A DNA stretch of 64,000 bases from Actinacidiphila epipremni (GTDB lineage Bacteria; Actinomycetota; Actinomycetes; Streptomycetales; Streptomycetaceae): NCBI RefSeq assembly GCF_012034175.1, contig NZ_JAATEJ010000013.1, positions 147,850 to 211,849 of the forward strand, read 5' to 3'. The position numbers and the translations under genes are program-made. Under the pieces are notes generated by a model that was not told the DNA's origin, ran no database searches, and was given only the letters and a program-made list of their open reading frames with translations. Positions 24,800 to 32,888 of the stretch are shown here, one piece after another. The first letter of the stretch is position 1. Every line of letters begins with the position of its first letter.

Positions 24800-25383
24800 C
24801 AGGCGACGGCCGCGGTGGCCTCGGACAGCGCCTGGGCGAAGGCCAGCGCCTGGCGTACGGTGTCCGGCCCGTCGCCCGCCTCGCTGACCCGCAGCGACAG
24901 GTCGTCGGCGGTGGAGGAGCCGGTGTAGCCGTGGTCGGCCTCGCAGTTGGGGTCGCCGCACGCGGCGGGCTCCAGGTCGATCCGGGACACCGCGCCCCAG
25001 CCGATGGTCAGCACGACCTCGCGCGGCAGCGTGCCCGGGGTGTACGACTCGGGGTTGGCGACCACCCGGCTCACCACGACCGAGGAGATCCGGCCGATCT
25101 TGACCGACTCCGTCGAGGTCGTGGCGTAGGGGGTCGGCGAGGAGTCGTCGTCGGCCTGCTCGTCGGTGTGGCTGACGATGAAGCGGCTCTCGGTGAGCAC
25201 CAGGACGGTGACGTGCCGGCGGACCTCGTTGGCGTCGAAGGTGGTCTCCTGGTGCACCAGGTACGACGTGACGGGCTCCTGCCCGACGGCCGCCTCCACC
25301 GCCTCGGACACGAGCGCCGGATAGTACCCGCTGCGCTCGATCGCCGTACGCAGTCCCTGCACCGAGATCCCGGTCTTCGCCAT
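24799..25383 (-). CDS. DUF5998 family protein
   Basis: Conserved actinobacterial protein of unknown function, 194 residues. It opens MAKTGISVQGLRTAIERSGY and has YLVHQETTFDANEVRRHVTV, RFIVSHTDEQADDD and a short cysteine pair in CGDPNCEADHGYTG. There are no membrane segments or signal peptide. An ATG nine bases further upstream (25392) is rejected as start. That ATG lies inside the -10 box TAGGAT, which is seven bases before the ATG at 25383, so the message is probably leaderless and starts at the MAKT codon, as homologues do. It is coupled to the downstream phosphodiesterase gene by a one-base overlap. Confidence 0.9.
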   Translation of the reverse strand: MAKTGISVQGLRTAIERSGYYPALVSEAVEAAVGQEPVTSYLVHQETTFDANEVRRHVTVLVLTESRFIVSHTDEQADDDSSPTPYATTSTESVKIGRISSVVVSRVVANPESYTPGTLPREVVLTIGWGAVSRIDLEPAACGDPNCEADHGYTGSSTADDLSLRVSEAGDGPDTVRQALAFAQALSEATAAVA

Positions 25384-25390
25384 GCCCACC

Positions 25391-25396
25391 ATCCTA
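25391..25396 (-). promoter_or_regulatory. -10 box for leaderless DUF5998 transcript
   Basis: TAGGAT on the minus strand fits TANNNT and ends seven bases before the ATG at 25383, the spacing expected when transcription and translation start together. No convincing -35 box is present. Confidence 0.55.
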
Positions 25397-25499
25397 GGGG
25401 GTCTGCCCGGGGTCGCCGCGGAGGATGCAGCGGGGCCGCCGGTGCGCCCGCGGCGGCGTGCCCGGGGCGGCGACGCAGGACGGGACCCGGGGCGGCGGC

Positions 25500-28298
25500 T
25501 CAGAACGACGACAGGGCGCGCGGCCCGAGGTCGGTGCGGGCCGGCGGCGGGGCGAGCCGGACCCGGGCGCTCAGCACGGTCAGGCCGCGCGGGGCCACCA
25601 CCACCGGGTCCAGGACGACGGCGACGACCTCGGGGAGGTCGTCGGCCAGCATCGACACCCGCAGCAGCAGCTCCTCCAGCGCCCGGGTGTCGACGGGTTC
25701 CGCGCCGCGCCAGCCGAAGAGCAGCGGGGCGGCGCGGATGCCGCGGACCAGTTCGGCGGCGTCCCGGTCGGTGGCGGGCACCAGCCGGTGCGCGAGGTCG
25801 CCCAGCAGCTCGGAGGCGGGCCCGGCCAGGCCGAAGGAGAGCACCGCGCCCGCGGCCGGGTCGACGCCGGCCCGTACGACCGTGTCGACGCCACGCGGGG
25901 CCATCGCCTGGACGACGGGGCGCAGTTCGGCCGGCCCGCCGAGCCGGGCGGTCAGCTCGGCGTAGGCGCGCCGCAGGTCGCCCTCGTCGGCGAGGTCGAG
26001 CCGGACCGCGCCGAGGTCGGGGCGGTGCCGCAGGTGCGGGGCGGTGGTCTTCAGGGCGACCGGGTAGCCGATGGCGGTCGCGGCGACGGCGGCGGCGTCC
26101 GCGTCGGGCGCGGGCAGCGCGGCGGGGACGGTGATGCCGTAGCGGGCGAGCAGCCCGGCCGCGTCCTCGTCGGAGAGGGTGACACCCTCGGGCGGTGAAC
26201 CGGGCGGCAGCAGGCAGCGTACGTCCTCGGCCGCGGCGGCCTCCTGGATGTCGTCGTACTCCGGTACGCGTCCCGGGTCGGCGGAGCTCGCCCGCCAGCG
26301 GGCGTATCCGGCGGCCTCGGCGAGCGAGTGGACGGCGCGGTCGGGCGCCCGGTAGGCGGGGATGCGGGCGCCGGGCGCCCCGGGGGCGACGAGGCGGTCG
26401 GCGAACGCGTCCAGCGCGAGGTGGACGACGGTGACGGGCTTGGTGCCGGTGGCGGCGGCCCGGCGCAGCGCGTCGGCGAGCGCGGGGTCGTCGCCTTCTC
26501 CGGGGGCGCTCTCGCCGCCGAAACCGCCGTTCGGCCCCGCCGCGGGGTCCGGGGCGTCGGAGGTGACCCGGGGGATGGCGGTGACCACGACCGCGTCGGT
26601 CGCCGGGTCGGCGAGCGCGGTGGTGAGGGCGGCGGCGAAGTCGGCGGGGGTCGCGGAGGTGGTGAGGTCCAGGGGGGCGGCGGGGCGCAGGCCCGCGGTG
26701 AGGGCGGCGTCGTAGGTGAGCAGGCCCAGGGACTCGGAGTTGCCGAGCACCGCGATCCGGTCGCCGGCCGGCAGCGGCTGGAGGGCCAGGAACAGCCCGG
26801 TGTCCAGGAGTTCGGTGACGGTGTCGACGCGGATGACACCGGCCTGCCGGAACAGCGCGCTGACGGTGCTGTCGGGGATGCGGGTGACGGGCACGGCGTG
26901 GCCGGCCGGGACCGAGCCGCTGTGCAGGGCGCCCTTGACGACCACGACGGGCTTGGCGGCGGCGGTCCTGCGGGCGAGCCGGGTGAACTTGCGGGGGTTG
27001 CCGAACGACTCCAGGTACATCAGGACGGCGTCGGTGTCGGGGTCGTCCTGCCAGAACTGGAGCAGGTCGTTGCCGGAGACGTCGGCGCGGTTGCCGGCCG
27101 AGACGAAGGTGGCCGGGCCGGTGCCGCGCCGGTGCAGCCCGGACAGCAGGGCGATGCCGATCGAGCCGGACTGGGTGAACAGGCCGAGCCGCCCGTGGTG
27201 CGGCATGCCGGGTGAGAGCGAGGCGTTGAGCCGGACGGCGGGCGAGGTGTTGAGCACGCCGAAGGCGTTGGGCCCGATGAGCCGCATGCCGTGGCCGCGG
27301 GCCTGCCGGACGAGCTCGCGCTGCCGCTCGCGGCCCTCGGGGCCGGTCTCGGAGTAGCCGGCGGCGACCACGACCAGGCCGCGTACGCCCGCCTCGCCGC
27401 AGTCGTCGACGGCCTGCGGGACGTGCTCGGCGGGTACCGCGACGACCGCGAGGTCCACGCTGTGCCCGGCGTCGGTGATCTCCCGCACGGAGCGGAAGCC
27501 GGGCACGCCGTCGAGTGCGGTGCCGGGCGCGAAGGAGCGGTTGACGGCGAACAGCTGCCCGGTGAAGCCGCCCGCGGCGATGTTGCGCAGCAGGGCGCGG
27601 CCGACGCCGCCGGGCCGGCGGCCGGTGCCGATGACGGCGACGGACCGCGGGCGCAGCAGGCGCTGCATGGAGCGGGCCTCGGCGCGGTGCTCGCGCGACC
27701 GCATGACCTGCACGGACGCGGCGGTGGGCTCCAGGTCGAGGTCGAGGTGGACGACGCCGTCGGCGAAGCTGCGGCGCTGGGTGTAGCCGGCGTCGGTGAA
27801 GACCTTGACCATCTTGGCGTTGGCCGGCAGCACATCGGCGGTGAAGTGCAGGATGCCGCGTTCGCGGGCGACGGCGGCGATGTGTTCCAGCAGCGCGGAG
27901 GCGACACCGCGGCCCTGGTGGGCGTCCTGGACCAGGAAGGCGACCTCGGCGGTGGTGCCGGCCGGGCCGGAGGCGGCGCGGCCGTGCTCGTCGGTGCGGT
28001 CGTAGCGGACGGTGGCGATGAACTCGCCGCCGACGGTCGCGGCCAGGCCCACGCGGTCGTCGTAGTCGTGGTGCGTGAAGCGGTGCACGTCCCGGTCGGA
28101 CAGCCGGGGGTAGGGCGCGAAGAAGCGGTAGTACTTGGACTCGTCGGAGACCTTCTCGTAGAAGTCGACGAGCCGCCCGGCGTCGTCCGGGCCGATGGGC
28201 CGGATGTGGGCGATGCCGCCGTCCCGCAGCACGACGTCGGCCTCCCAGTGGACGGGGTAGGGCCGGGCCTCGGTGTCCGGGTCGTGCGGGTCGGTCAT
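25500..28298 (-). CDS. GNAT / ADP-forming acyl-CoA synthetase-like protein acetyltransferase
   Basis: Fusion of an acetyltransferase with an acyl-CoA synthetase-like (NDP-forming) scaffold, 932 residues, the Pat-type protein lysine acetyltransferase of actinomycetes, which acetylates and silences acetyl-CoA synthetase and other enzymes. The GNAT domain is at about 1-190 and has the acetyl-CoA motif HQGRGVASALL and YYRFFAPYPRLSDRDV. A CoA-binding Rossmann domain follows (LLRPRSVAVIGTGRRPGGVG, near 215-235), then succinyl-CoA-ligase-like flavodoxin domains (LGLFTQSGSIGIALL) and a C-terminal ATP-grasp domain from about residue 700. GNAT at the N-terminus is the streptomycete arrangement. The start ATG at 28298 has a TACGCT box seven bases upstream, pointing to a leaderless or almost leaderless message. 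Confidence 0.9.
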   Translation of the reverse strand: MTDPHDPDTEARPYPVHWEADVVLRDGGIAHIRPIGPDDAGRLVDFYEKVSDESKYYRFFAPYPRLSDRDVHRFTHHDYDDRVGLAATVGGEFIATVRYDRTDEHGRAASGPAGTTAEVAFLVQDAHQGRGVASALLEHIAAVARERGILHFTADVLPANAKMVKVFTDAGYTQRRSFADGVVHLDLDLEPTAASVQVMRSREHRAEARSMQRLLRPRSVAVIGTGRRPGGVGRALLRNIAAGGFTGQLFAVNRSFAPGTALDGVPGFRSVREITDAGHSVDLAVVAVPAEHVPQAVDDCGEAGVRGLVVVAAGYSETGPEGRERQRELVRQARGHGMRLIGPNAFGVLNTSPAVRLNASLSPGMPHHGRLGLFTQSGSIGIALLSGLHRRGTGPATFVSAGNRADVSGNDLLQFWQDDPDTDAVLMYLESFGNPRKFTRLARRTAAAKPVVVVKGALHSGSVPAGHAVPVTRIPDSTVSALFRQAGVIRVDTVTELLDTGLFLALQPLPAGDRIAVLGNSESLGLLTYDAALTAGLRPAAPLDLTTSATPADFAAALTTALADPATDAVVVTAIPRVTSDAPDPAAGPNGGFGGESAPGEGDDPALADALRRAAATGTKPVTVVHLALDAFADRLVAPGAPGARIPAYRAPDRAVHSLAEAAGYARWRASSADPGRVPEYDDIQEAAAAEDVRCLLPPGSPPEGVTLSDEDAAGLLARYGITVPAALPAPDADAAAVAATAIGYPVALKTTAPHLRHRPDLGAVRLDLADEGDLRRAYAELTARLGGPAELRPVVQAMAPRGVDTVVRAGVDPAAGAVLSFGLAGPASELLGDLAHRLVPATDRDAAELVRGIRAAPLLFGWRGAEPVDTRALEELLLRVSMLADDLPEVVAVVLDPVVVAPRGLTVLSARVRLAPPPARTDLGPRALSSF

Positions 28299-28305
28299 GG
28301 CTCCC

Positions 28306-28311
28306 AGCGTA
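28306..28311 (-). promoter_or_regulatory. -10 box for leaderless acetyltransferase transcript
   Basis: TACGCT on the minus strand ends seven bases before the ATG at 28298, the same geometry as at the DUF5998 gene. No -35 consensus is visible. Confidence 0.5.
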
Positions 28312-28400
28312 GGCGGCGTGGCCGTCTGGCGGCGGGCAGGCGCAGGCGGCAGTCTTGGTTCACCGGCGGGTGGGCCGGGGCAGCGTTCAGGGCGTGCAAA

Positions 28401-28416
28401 AATGGTCTAGACAACA
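28401..28416 (+). promoter_or_regulatory. DasR-type operator (dre) upstream of ptsH
   Basis: AATGGTCTAGACAACA contains TGGTCTAGAC, which matches 10 of 10 positions of the left side of the DasR consensus TGGTCTAGACCA, around the perfect palindrome GTCTAGAC (28405-28412). It is 36 bases before the HPr start. DasR, the GntR-family sensor of glucosamine phosphates, is known to control pts genes in streptomycetes. Confidence 0.8.
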
Positions 28417-28451
28417 TGCACGACCTGACACACACACTGAGGGGCAACACC

Positions 28452-28742
28452 ATGGTTGAGCGCCGCGTCAACGTCGGCTGGGCGGAGGGCCTGCACGCCC
28501 GCCCGGCGTCCATCTTCGTCCGCGCGGCGAGCGCCGCCGGGGTGCCGGTGACCATCGCCAGGGCAGGGGGCGACCCGGTCAACGCCGCCTCCATGCTGGC
28601 GGTGCTGAGCCTGGGCGCCAAGGGCGGCGAGGAGGTCGTGCTGGCCTCGTCCGCCGAGGACACCACGCAGGCCGAGGCGGCCCTGGACCGGCTGGCGAAG
28701 CTGGTCGCCGAGGGCCTGGAAGAACTTCCCGAGACCGTCTGA
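28452..28742 (+). CDS. ptsH: HPr phosphocarrier protein of the PTS
   Basis: Phosphocarrier HPr, 96 residues; passes phosphate from enzyme I to the sugar-specific EIIA proteins in the cytoplasm. The phosphorylated His15 is in GLHARPAS, and Ser47 in NAASMLAVL occupies the regulatory serine site. Length and sequence are typical of streptomycete HPr (MVERRVNVGWAEGLHARPAS). The start is ATG at 28452 with GAGGGG about eight bases upstream. A DasR-type operator lies in the promoter region, tying it to N-acetylglucosamine signalling. It is monocistronic: a hairpin with a T tract follows, and the flanking genes run the other way. Confidence 0.97.
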   Translation: MVERRVNVGWAEGLHARPASIFVRAASAAGVPVTIARAGGDPVNAASMLAVLSLGAKGGEEVVLASSAEDTTQAEAALDRLAKLVAEGLEELPETV

Positions 28743-28765
28743 GGCTTTACGCCCCCGCCGGACCG

Positions 28766-28807
28766 AGCGGGTCCCGCAGTCCGCCAGGATTGCCGGGGCC
28801 CGCTTTT
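28766..28807 (+). terminator. Terminator after ptsH
   Basis: AGCGGGTCCC (28766-28775) pairs with GGGGCCCGCT (28795-28804) apart from one T-G wobble, and a TTTT tract follows at 28804-28807. It starts 24 bases past the HPr stop. Confidence 0.75.
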
Positions 28808-28916
28808 CCGTGCCGCATGCCGGAAACCGCGCACCGGAAAAGGGTCCCGAAATAGCGCGGCACGAAATACCAGGGCCGATTTCCCGACGCTGGGACTCCT
28901 GTATACGGTGCGGATG

Positions 28917-29591
28917 TTAATTGCGGCGGCGTCCCGCGTTTACACGGTGTTTCAGGGTTCTCACGGCCGCGGCGTGCTCGACATGGACCGCGGCCAGCCG
29001 GCGCGCCCGCTCGGCGTCACCGCGAGCGACGGCGTCCACGATCGCCGCGTGCTCCTCCCACGCCTCGGCGGCCCGCGCCGCGCCGCCGTCGGCGTACACC
29101 CAGGAGATCTTGTGCCGCAGCTGGATCAGCAGCGCGGCGAGCGTGGGGCTGCCGGATGCCTGGGCCAGCGTCTCGTGGAACCAGCCGCTGAGCGAGGGCA
29201 GGTCGGAGACCTGGCCCTGCACCGCCCGCTCCTGGCCGAGCCGCACCAGGCCGCGCAGCACCTTCAGATGCGCGTCCGTGCGGCGCTGCGCGGCCCTTGC
29301 GGTGCCCAGCGGCTCCAGCAGCCCGCGTATCTCCAGCAGGTCGGCGGCCTCCTGCTCGGTGGGCTCGGCGACCGAGGCGCCGGCGTGCTTGCGGGTGCGG
29401 ACGAAGCCCTCGGACTCCAACGTGCGCAGGGCCTCGCGCACCGGCACCCGCGAGACGCCGTAGCGCTGCGCGAGCAGTTCCTCGGTCAGCCGGCTGCCGG
29501 GCGGGAAGTAACCGGCGACGATGTCGTCGCGGATGGCCGTACACACGACCTCGGCGGAGATACGCCGGGCCGCGCCTTCCGTCCCGTTCAC
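28917..29591 (-). CDS. GntR-family (FadR/FCD type) transcriptional regulator
   Basis: Regulator of 224 residues. The N-terminal winged helix is GntR type (RLTEELLAQRYGVSRVPVRE, ALRTLESEGFVRTRKHAGA) and the C-terminal all-helical FCD ligand domain has the metal-binding pattern (GWFHETLAQASGSP, then HAAIVDAVARGDAERARRL). GTG at 29591 is the only reasonable start; it lacks a good ribosome site of its own. A five-codon open frame (ATG at 29605, with GGAG upstream) ends exactly over it by a GTGA overlap, so translation may be coupled. It is not DasR: the FCD domain differs from the UTRA domain of DasR. Target and ligand unknown. Confidence 0.9.
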   Translation of the reverse strand: MNGTEGAARRISAEVVCTAIRDDIVAGYFPPGSRLTEELLAQRYGVSRVPVREALRTLESEGFVRTRKHAGASVAEPTEQEAADLLEIRGLLEPLGTARAAQRRTDAHLKVLRGLVRLGQERAVQGQVSDLPSLSGWFHETLAQASGSPTLAALLIQLRHKISWVYADGGAARAAEAWEEHAAIVDAVARGDAERARRLAAVHVEHAAAVRTLKHRVNAGRRRN

Positions 29592-29747
29592 GTCCGATTC
29601 CGCATCGCAGGACTCCGTTCTTTCCCCGTTTTAATGCAGTGACTCTATTCCAGCACACCGGGAATTGGGAATGCGGCCCGGGGAAGAGCCCGGGAAGTGC
29701 CGGGCGAAGGCACGGGGAAGGCCCGGGGAATGGCGCCGATATGCGCG

Positions 29748-29781
29748 GGACCCCGGCGCACACGGGGGTGCGCCGGGGTCC
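29748..29781 (-). terminator. Terminator after the M16 peptidase operon
   Basis: Perfect 13-base arms GGACCCCGGCGCA (29748-29760) and TGCGCCGGGGTCC (29769-29781) with an eight-base loop, 68 bases past the stop of the M16 gene at 29850. No T tract. Confidence 0.7.
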
Positions 29782-29849
29782 GGGGCGGCCGGGGGCGGGG
29801 TGGTGCGCGCCCGGCGGGGGCGGGTGCTTCGGAAGCCCGCCGGGGGAGC

Positions 29850-31235
29850 TCAGCCGGTGACGCGCACCGGCCCGATGCCCAGGGCGCGGACCGGCTCGGC
29901 GATCACCGAGGCGTCGCCGACCAGGACGACCACGAGGCGGTCCAGCGGGAAGGCGCTGACCGCGGCGGCGGTCGCCTCGACCGTGCCGGTGGCCGCGAGC
30001 CGCGCGTACAGGCCCGCCTGGAAGTCGTCGGGCAGCTGCTGCTCGACCTGGTCGGTGAGCGTCGCGGCAACCGCGGCGGCGGTCTCGTACCGCAGCGGTG
30101 CGACCCCGACCAGGTTCTGCACGGCGACATCGCGCTCGCCGTCGGTCAGGCCGCCCTCGGCGAGGGTGCGGATGACCTGCCAGGCGTCGCCGAGCGCGGG
30201 CCCGGTGACGTCGGTGGCGACCGAGCCGCTGATCGCCAGCAGCGCCGCGCCCGTACCGTCCGCCGAGCCCAGCAGCACCTGGGTGAAGGCCCGTACGCCG
30301 TAGGTGTAGCCCTTCTCCTCGCGCAGCACCCGGTCCAGGCGCGAGGTGAGCGTGCCGCCCAGGCAGTAGGTGCCGATGACCTGCGCCGCCCACACCGGGT
30401 CGTGCCGGTCGGCGCCGGTGCGGCCGATGAGCAGCTGGGTCTGCACCGCGCCGGGCCGGTCGACGATGACCACCCGGGCGGTGTCGTCGGAGGTGATCGC
30501 CGGGCGCGGGCGCGGCTGCGCGGCCGAGCCGGTCCAGCGGCCGAGGGTGTCGCCGAGCAGCGCCGGCAGGTCGATGCCGGTCAGGTCGCCGACGACCACC
30601 GCGGTGGCGGTCGCGGGCCGTACGTGCGCGGTGTAGAAGGCGCGCACCGCCGCCGCGTCGATGGTGCGTACGGTCTCCTCGGTGCCCTGCCGCGGCCGGG
30701 AGCAGCGCAGCTCGGCCGGGAAGAGCTCCTTGGACAGCTCCATCGCGGCGCGCCGCGATGGGTTGGCCAGCTCGTGCGGGATCTCGTCCAGCCGGTTGGC
30801 GACCAGGCGCTTGACCTCGTCCTCGGGGAAGGCCGGCGAGCGCAGCGCCTCCGCGAGCAGGGACAGCGCCCGGTCCAGCCGGGAGACCGGCACTTCGAGC
30901 GAGACCCTGACGCCCGGGTGGTCGGCGTGCGCGTCCAAGGTGGCGCCGCAGCGCTCCAGCTCGGCGGCGAACTCCTCGGCGGTGTGCTGGTCGGTGCCCT
31001 GCGACAGCGCCCTGGCCATGATGGTGCCGACGCCGTCCAGCCCCTCGGGCTCGGCGTCCAGCGGCGCGGCCAGCAGCACCTCGACGGCGACGATCTGCTG
31101 CCCGGGGCGGTGGCAGGTCAGCACGGTCAGCCCGTTGCCGAGCGCGCCGCGCTCCGGGGCCGGGAAGGCCCACGGCTTGGGGGCGCCGGCCTGCGGCTGC
31201 GGGTGGAACGTCATGACGGCGGCGATGTCGCTCAC
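29850..31235 (-). CDS. M16 family peptidase, non-catalytic subunit type
   Basis: M16 (pitrilysin/processing-peptidase-like) protein of 461 residues without the zinc motif HxxEH, which is replaced by IMARALSQGTDQHTAEE. It keeps the substrate-binding Arg/Tyr motif of the non-catalytic partner (LREEKGYTYGVRAF). In two-subunit M16 enzymes such a subunit pairs with an HxxEH subunit to form the clam-shell chamber, and the partner is encoded directly upstream. GTG at 31235 overlaps the partner's stop (GTGA), indicating stoichiometric translation. A strong hairpin terminator follows. Probably cytoplasmic peptide degradation or processing; no signal peptide. Confidence 0.92.
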   Translation of the reverse strand: MSDIAAVMTFHPQPQAGAPKPWAFPAPERGALGNGLTVLTCHRPGQQIVAVEVLLAAPLDAEPEGLDGVGTIMARALSQGTDQHTAEEFAAELERCGATLDAHADHPGVRVSLEVPVSRLDRALSLLAEALRSPAFPEDEVKRLVANRLDEIPHELANPSRRAAMELSKELFPAELRCSRPRQGTEETVRTIDAAAVRAFYTAHVRPATATAVVVGDLTGIDLPALLGDTLGRWTGSAAQPRPRPAITSDDTARVVIVDRPGAVQTQLLIGRTGADRHDPVWAAQVIGTYCLGGTLTSRLDRVLREEKGYTYGVRAFTQVLLGSADGTGAALLAISGSVATDVTGPALGDAWQVIRTLAEGGLTDGERDVAVQNLVGVAPLRYETAAAVAATLTDQVEQQLPDDFQAGLYARLAATGTVEATAAAVSAFPLDRLVVVLVGDASVIAEPVRALGIGPVRVTG

Positions 31236-32599
31236 AGCTCGTCCCCTTCCTGGTCCTGGTCGTCGTCCTCGCCGGCCTCGTCCACCTCGGCGCCCTGCCC
31301 GCCGCCGGTGGGCTCGTACAGCAGCACCGCCCGGTTGTCGGGCCGCAGCCGCGCCGCGGCGACCGCCCGGACCTCCTCGGGGGTGACCGACAGCACGCGC
31401 CGGACCGCGGTCAGCGCCAGCTGCGGGTCGCCGAACAGCACGGCGAAGCGGCACAGTTCGTCGGCGCGGCCGGCGACCGTGGCCAGCCGGTCCAGCCATT
31501 CGCGCTCCAACTGCGCCTGGGCGCGCTCCATCTCCTCCGGCGTCGGGCCCTCGGCGGCGAACCGGGCCAGCTCGTCGTCGACGGCGGCCTCGATCGCGCT
31601 CAGCTCCACGCCGCTGGACGCCTTGACGTCCAGCCAGCCGAGCGAGGGCGCGCCGGCCAGCCGCAGCAGGCCGAACCCGGCGGTGACGGCGCTGCGGTCG
31701 CGGCGCACCAGCCGGTTGTGCAGCCGGGAGGACTCGCCGCCGCCCAGCACCGTCAGCGCCAGGTCCGCGGCATCACCCGCACGAGAGCCGTCCTCGGGCA
31801 GCCGGTAGGCGGCCATCAGGGCCCGCGAGGGCACGTCCTCCTCGACGACCTCGCGCAGTTCGCCGCCGATCACCTCGGGCAGCGAGCCGTCGCGCGGCGC
31901 GGGCTTGCCGTCGTGCGCCGGGATGGTGCCGAAGTACTTCTCCACCCAGGCCAGCGTCTGCTGCGGGTCGATGTCGCCGACGACGGCCAGGACCGCGTTG
32001 CCGGGCGCGTAGTAGGTGCGGAAGAACGCCCGGGCGTCCTCCAGGGAGGCCGCGTCCAGGTCGGCCATCGAGCCGATCGGGGTGTGGTGGTACGGGTGGC
32101 CGTCGGGGTAGGCGAGCGCGGTCAGCCGCTCGAAGGCGGTGCCGTAGGGCACGTTGTCGTACCGCTGGCGGCGCTCGTTCTTCACCACGTCGCGCTGGTT
32201 GTCCAGGCTCTCCTGGTCCAGCGCGGTCAGCAGGCTGCCCATCCGGTCGGCCTCCAGCCACAGGGCCAGTTCCAGCTGGTGGGCGGGCATCGTCTCGAAG
32301 TAGTTGGTGCGCTCGAAGCTGGTGGTGCCGTTGAGCGAGCCGCCCGCGCCCTGGACCAGCTCGAAGTGGCCGTTGCCCTTGACGCTCGCCGAGCCCTGGA
32401 ACATCAGGTGCTCGAAGAGGTGGGCGAGACCGGTGCGCCCCTTGACCTCGTGGCGCGAACCGACGTCGTACCAGAGGCAGACGGCCGCGACCGGGGTGAG
32501 GTGGTCCTCGGAGAGCACCACCCGCAGGCCGTTCGCCAGGCGGTGCTCGGTGGCTGTCAGGCCGCTGGAGTGTGCCTCCGGTGTGGCCGTGTGACCCAT
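31232..32599 (-). CDS. M16 family zinc peptidase, catalytic subunit
   Basis: Catalytic M16 metallopeptidase of 455 residues. The zinc site is His60, Glu63 and His64 in GLAHLFEHLMFQG, with the third ligand Glu142 in VVKNERRQRYDN. The second M16 domain starts near residue 190 (FFRTYYAPGNAVLAVVGDID). The C-terminus is an acidic tail (EVDEAGEDDDQDQEGDEL). The start is ATG at 32599 with GGAAGGA about ten bases upstream; longer in-frame readings go into the divergent promoter region and are rejected. It is coupled to the non-catalytic subunit downstream. An 18-base palindrome lies in the 289-base divergent region shared with parC. Confidence 0.93.
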   Translation of the reverse strand: MGHTATPEAHSSGLTATEHRLANGLRVVLSEDHLTPVAAVCLWYDVGSRHEVKGRTGLAHLFEHLMFQGSASVKGNGHFELVQGAGGSLNGTTSFERTNYFETMPAHQLELALWLEADRMGSLLTALDQESLDNQRDVVKNERRQRYDNVPYGTAFERLTALAYPDGHPYHHTPIGSMADLDAASLEDARAFFRTYYAPGNAVLAVVGDIDPQQTLAWVEKYFGTIPAHDGKPAPRDGSLPEVIGGELREVVEEDVPSRALMAAYRLPEDGSRAGDAADLALTVLGGGESSRLHNRLVRRDRSAVTAGFGLLRLAGAPSLGWLDVKASSGVELSAIEAAVDDELARFAAEGPTPEEMERAQAQLEREWLDRLATVAGRADELCRFAVLFGDPQLALTAVRRVLSVTPEEVRAVAAARLRPDNRAVLLYEPTGGGQGAEVDEAGEDDDQDQEGDEL

Positions 32600-32654
32600 G
32601 GGCAAGCTGTCCTTCCGGTCGCGTGCAGGTGACTGCTCACTGCTGCTCACTGCG

Positions 32655-32672
32655 TAGAGTGCTGCCACTCTA
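32655..32672. promoter_or_regulatory. Palindrome in the M16/parC divergent region
   Basis: TAGAGTG-CTGC-CACTCTA, perfect seven-base arms with a four-base centre, 56 bases upstream of the M16 start. On the minus strand each arm contains a TANNNT-like element, so it may be a promoter with an operator. The rest of this divergent region (32600-32888) shows no other clear element. Confidence 0.45.
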
Positions 32673-32888
32673 GGCAAGCGAGTGCGCGGGCGGTGAAGTT
32701 CCCGGTCGCGGGCGTGCTCGTGCCGGGCCGCGGGCGTGTCCCGCGGCGGTCGCGGGCCGGGCTCGCGACGGGTCGTGGTCGGCGATGTCAGCGGGGCGGT
32801 CCACAATGGTCCGCGTCAGTCCACCGTTCCCGCCGAACGGCCGTCCGGTCCGCCGACCGGATCAACCAGACGAAGGAGCGCCGCCGAG

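Noticed and set aside
28917..29591. The GntR-family gene near ptsH as DasR
   Set aside because: Its ligand domain is FCD type, while DasR has a UTRA domain. The dre site upstream of ptsH must be served by a DasR encoded elsewhere.
32736..32888. N-terminal extension of ParC upstream of 32889
   Set aside because: The 51 extra codons have no ribosome site and no similarity to ParC. MARRTTKTPP at 32889 matches the usual start.
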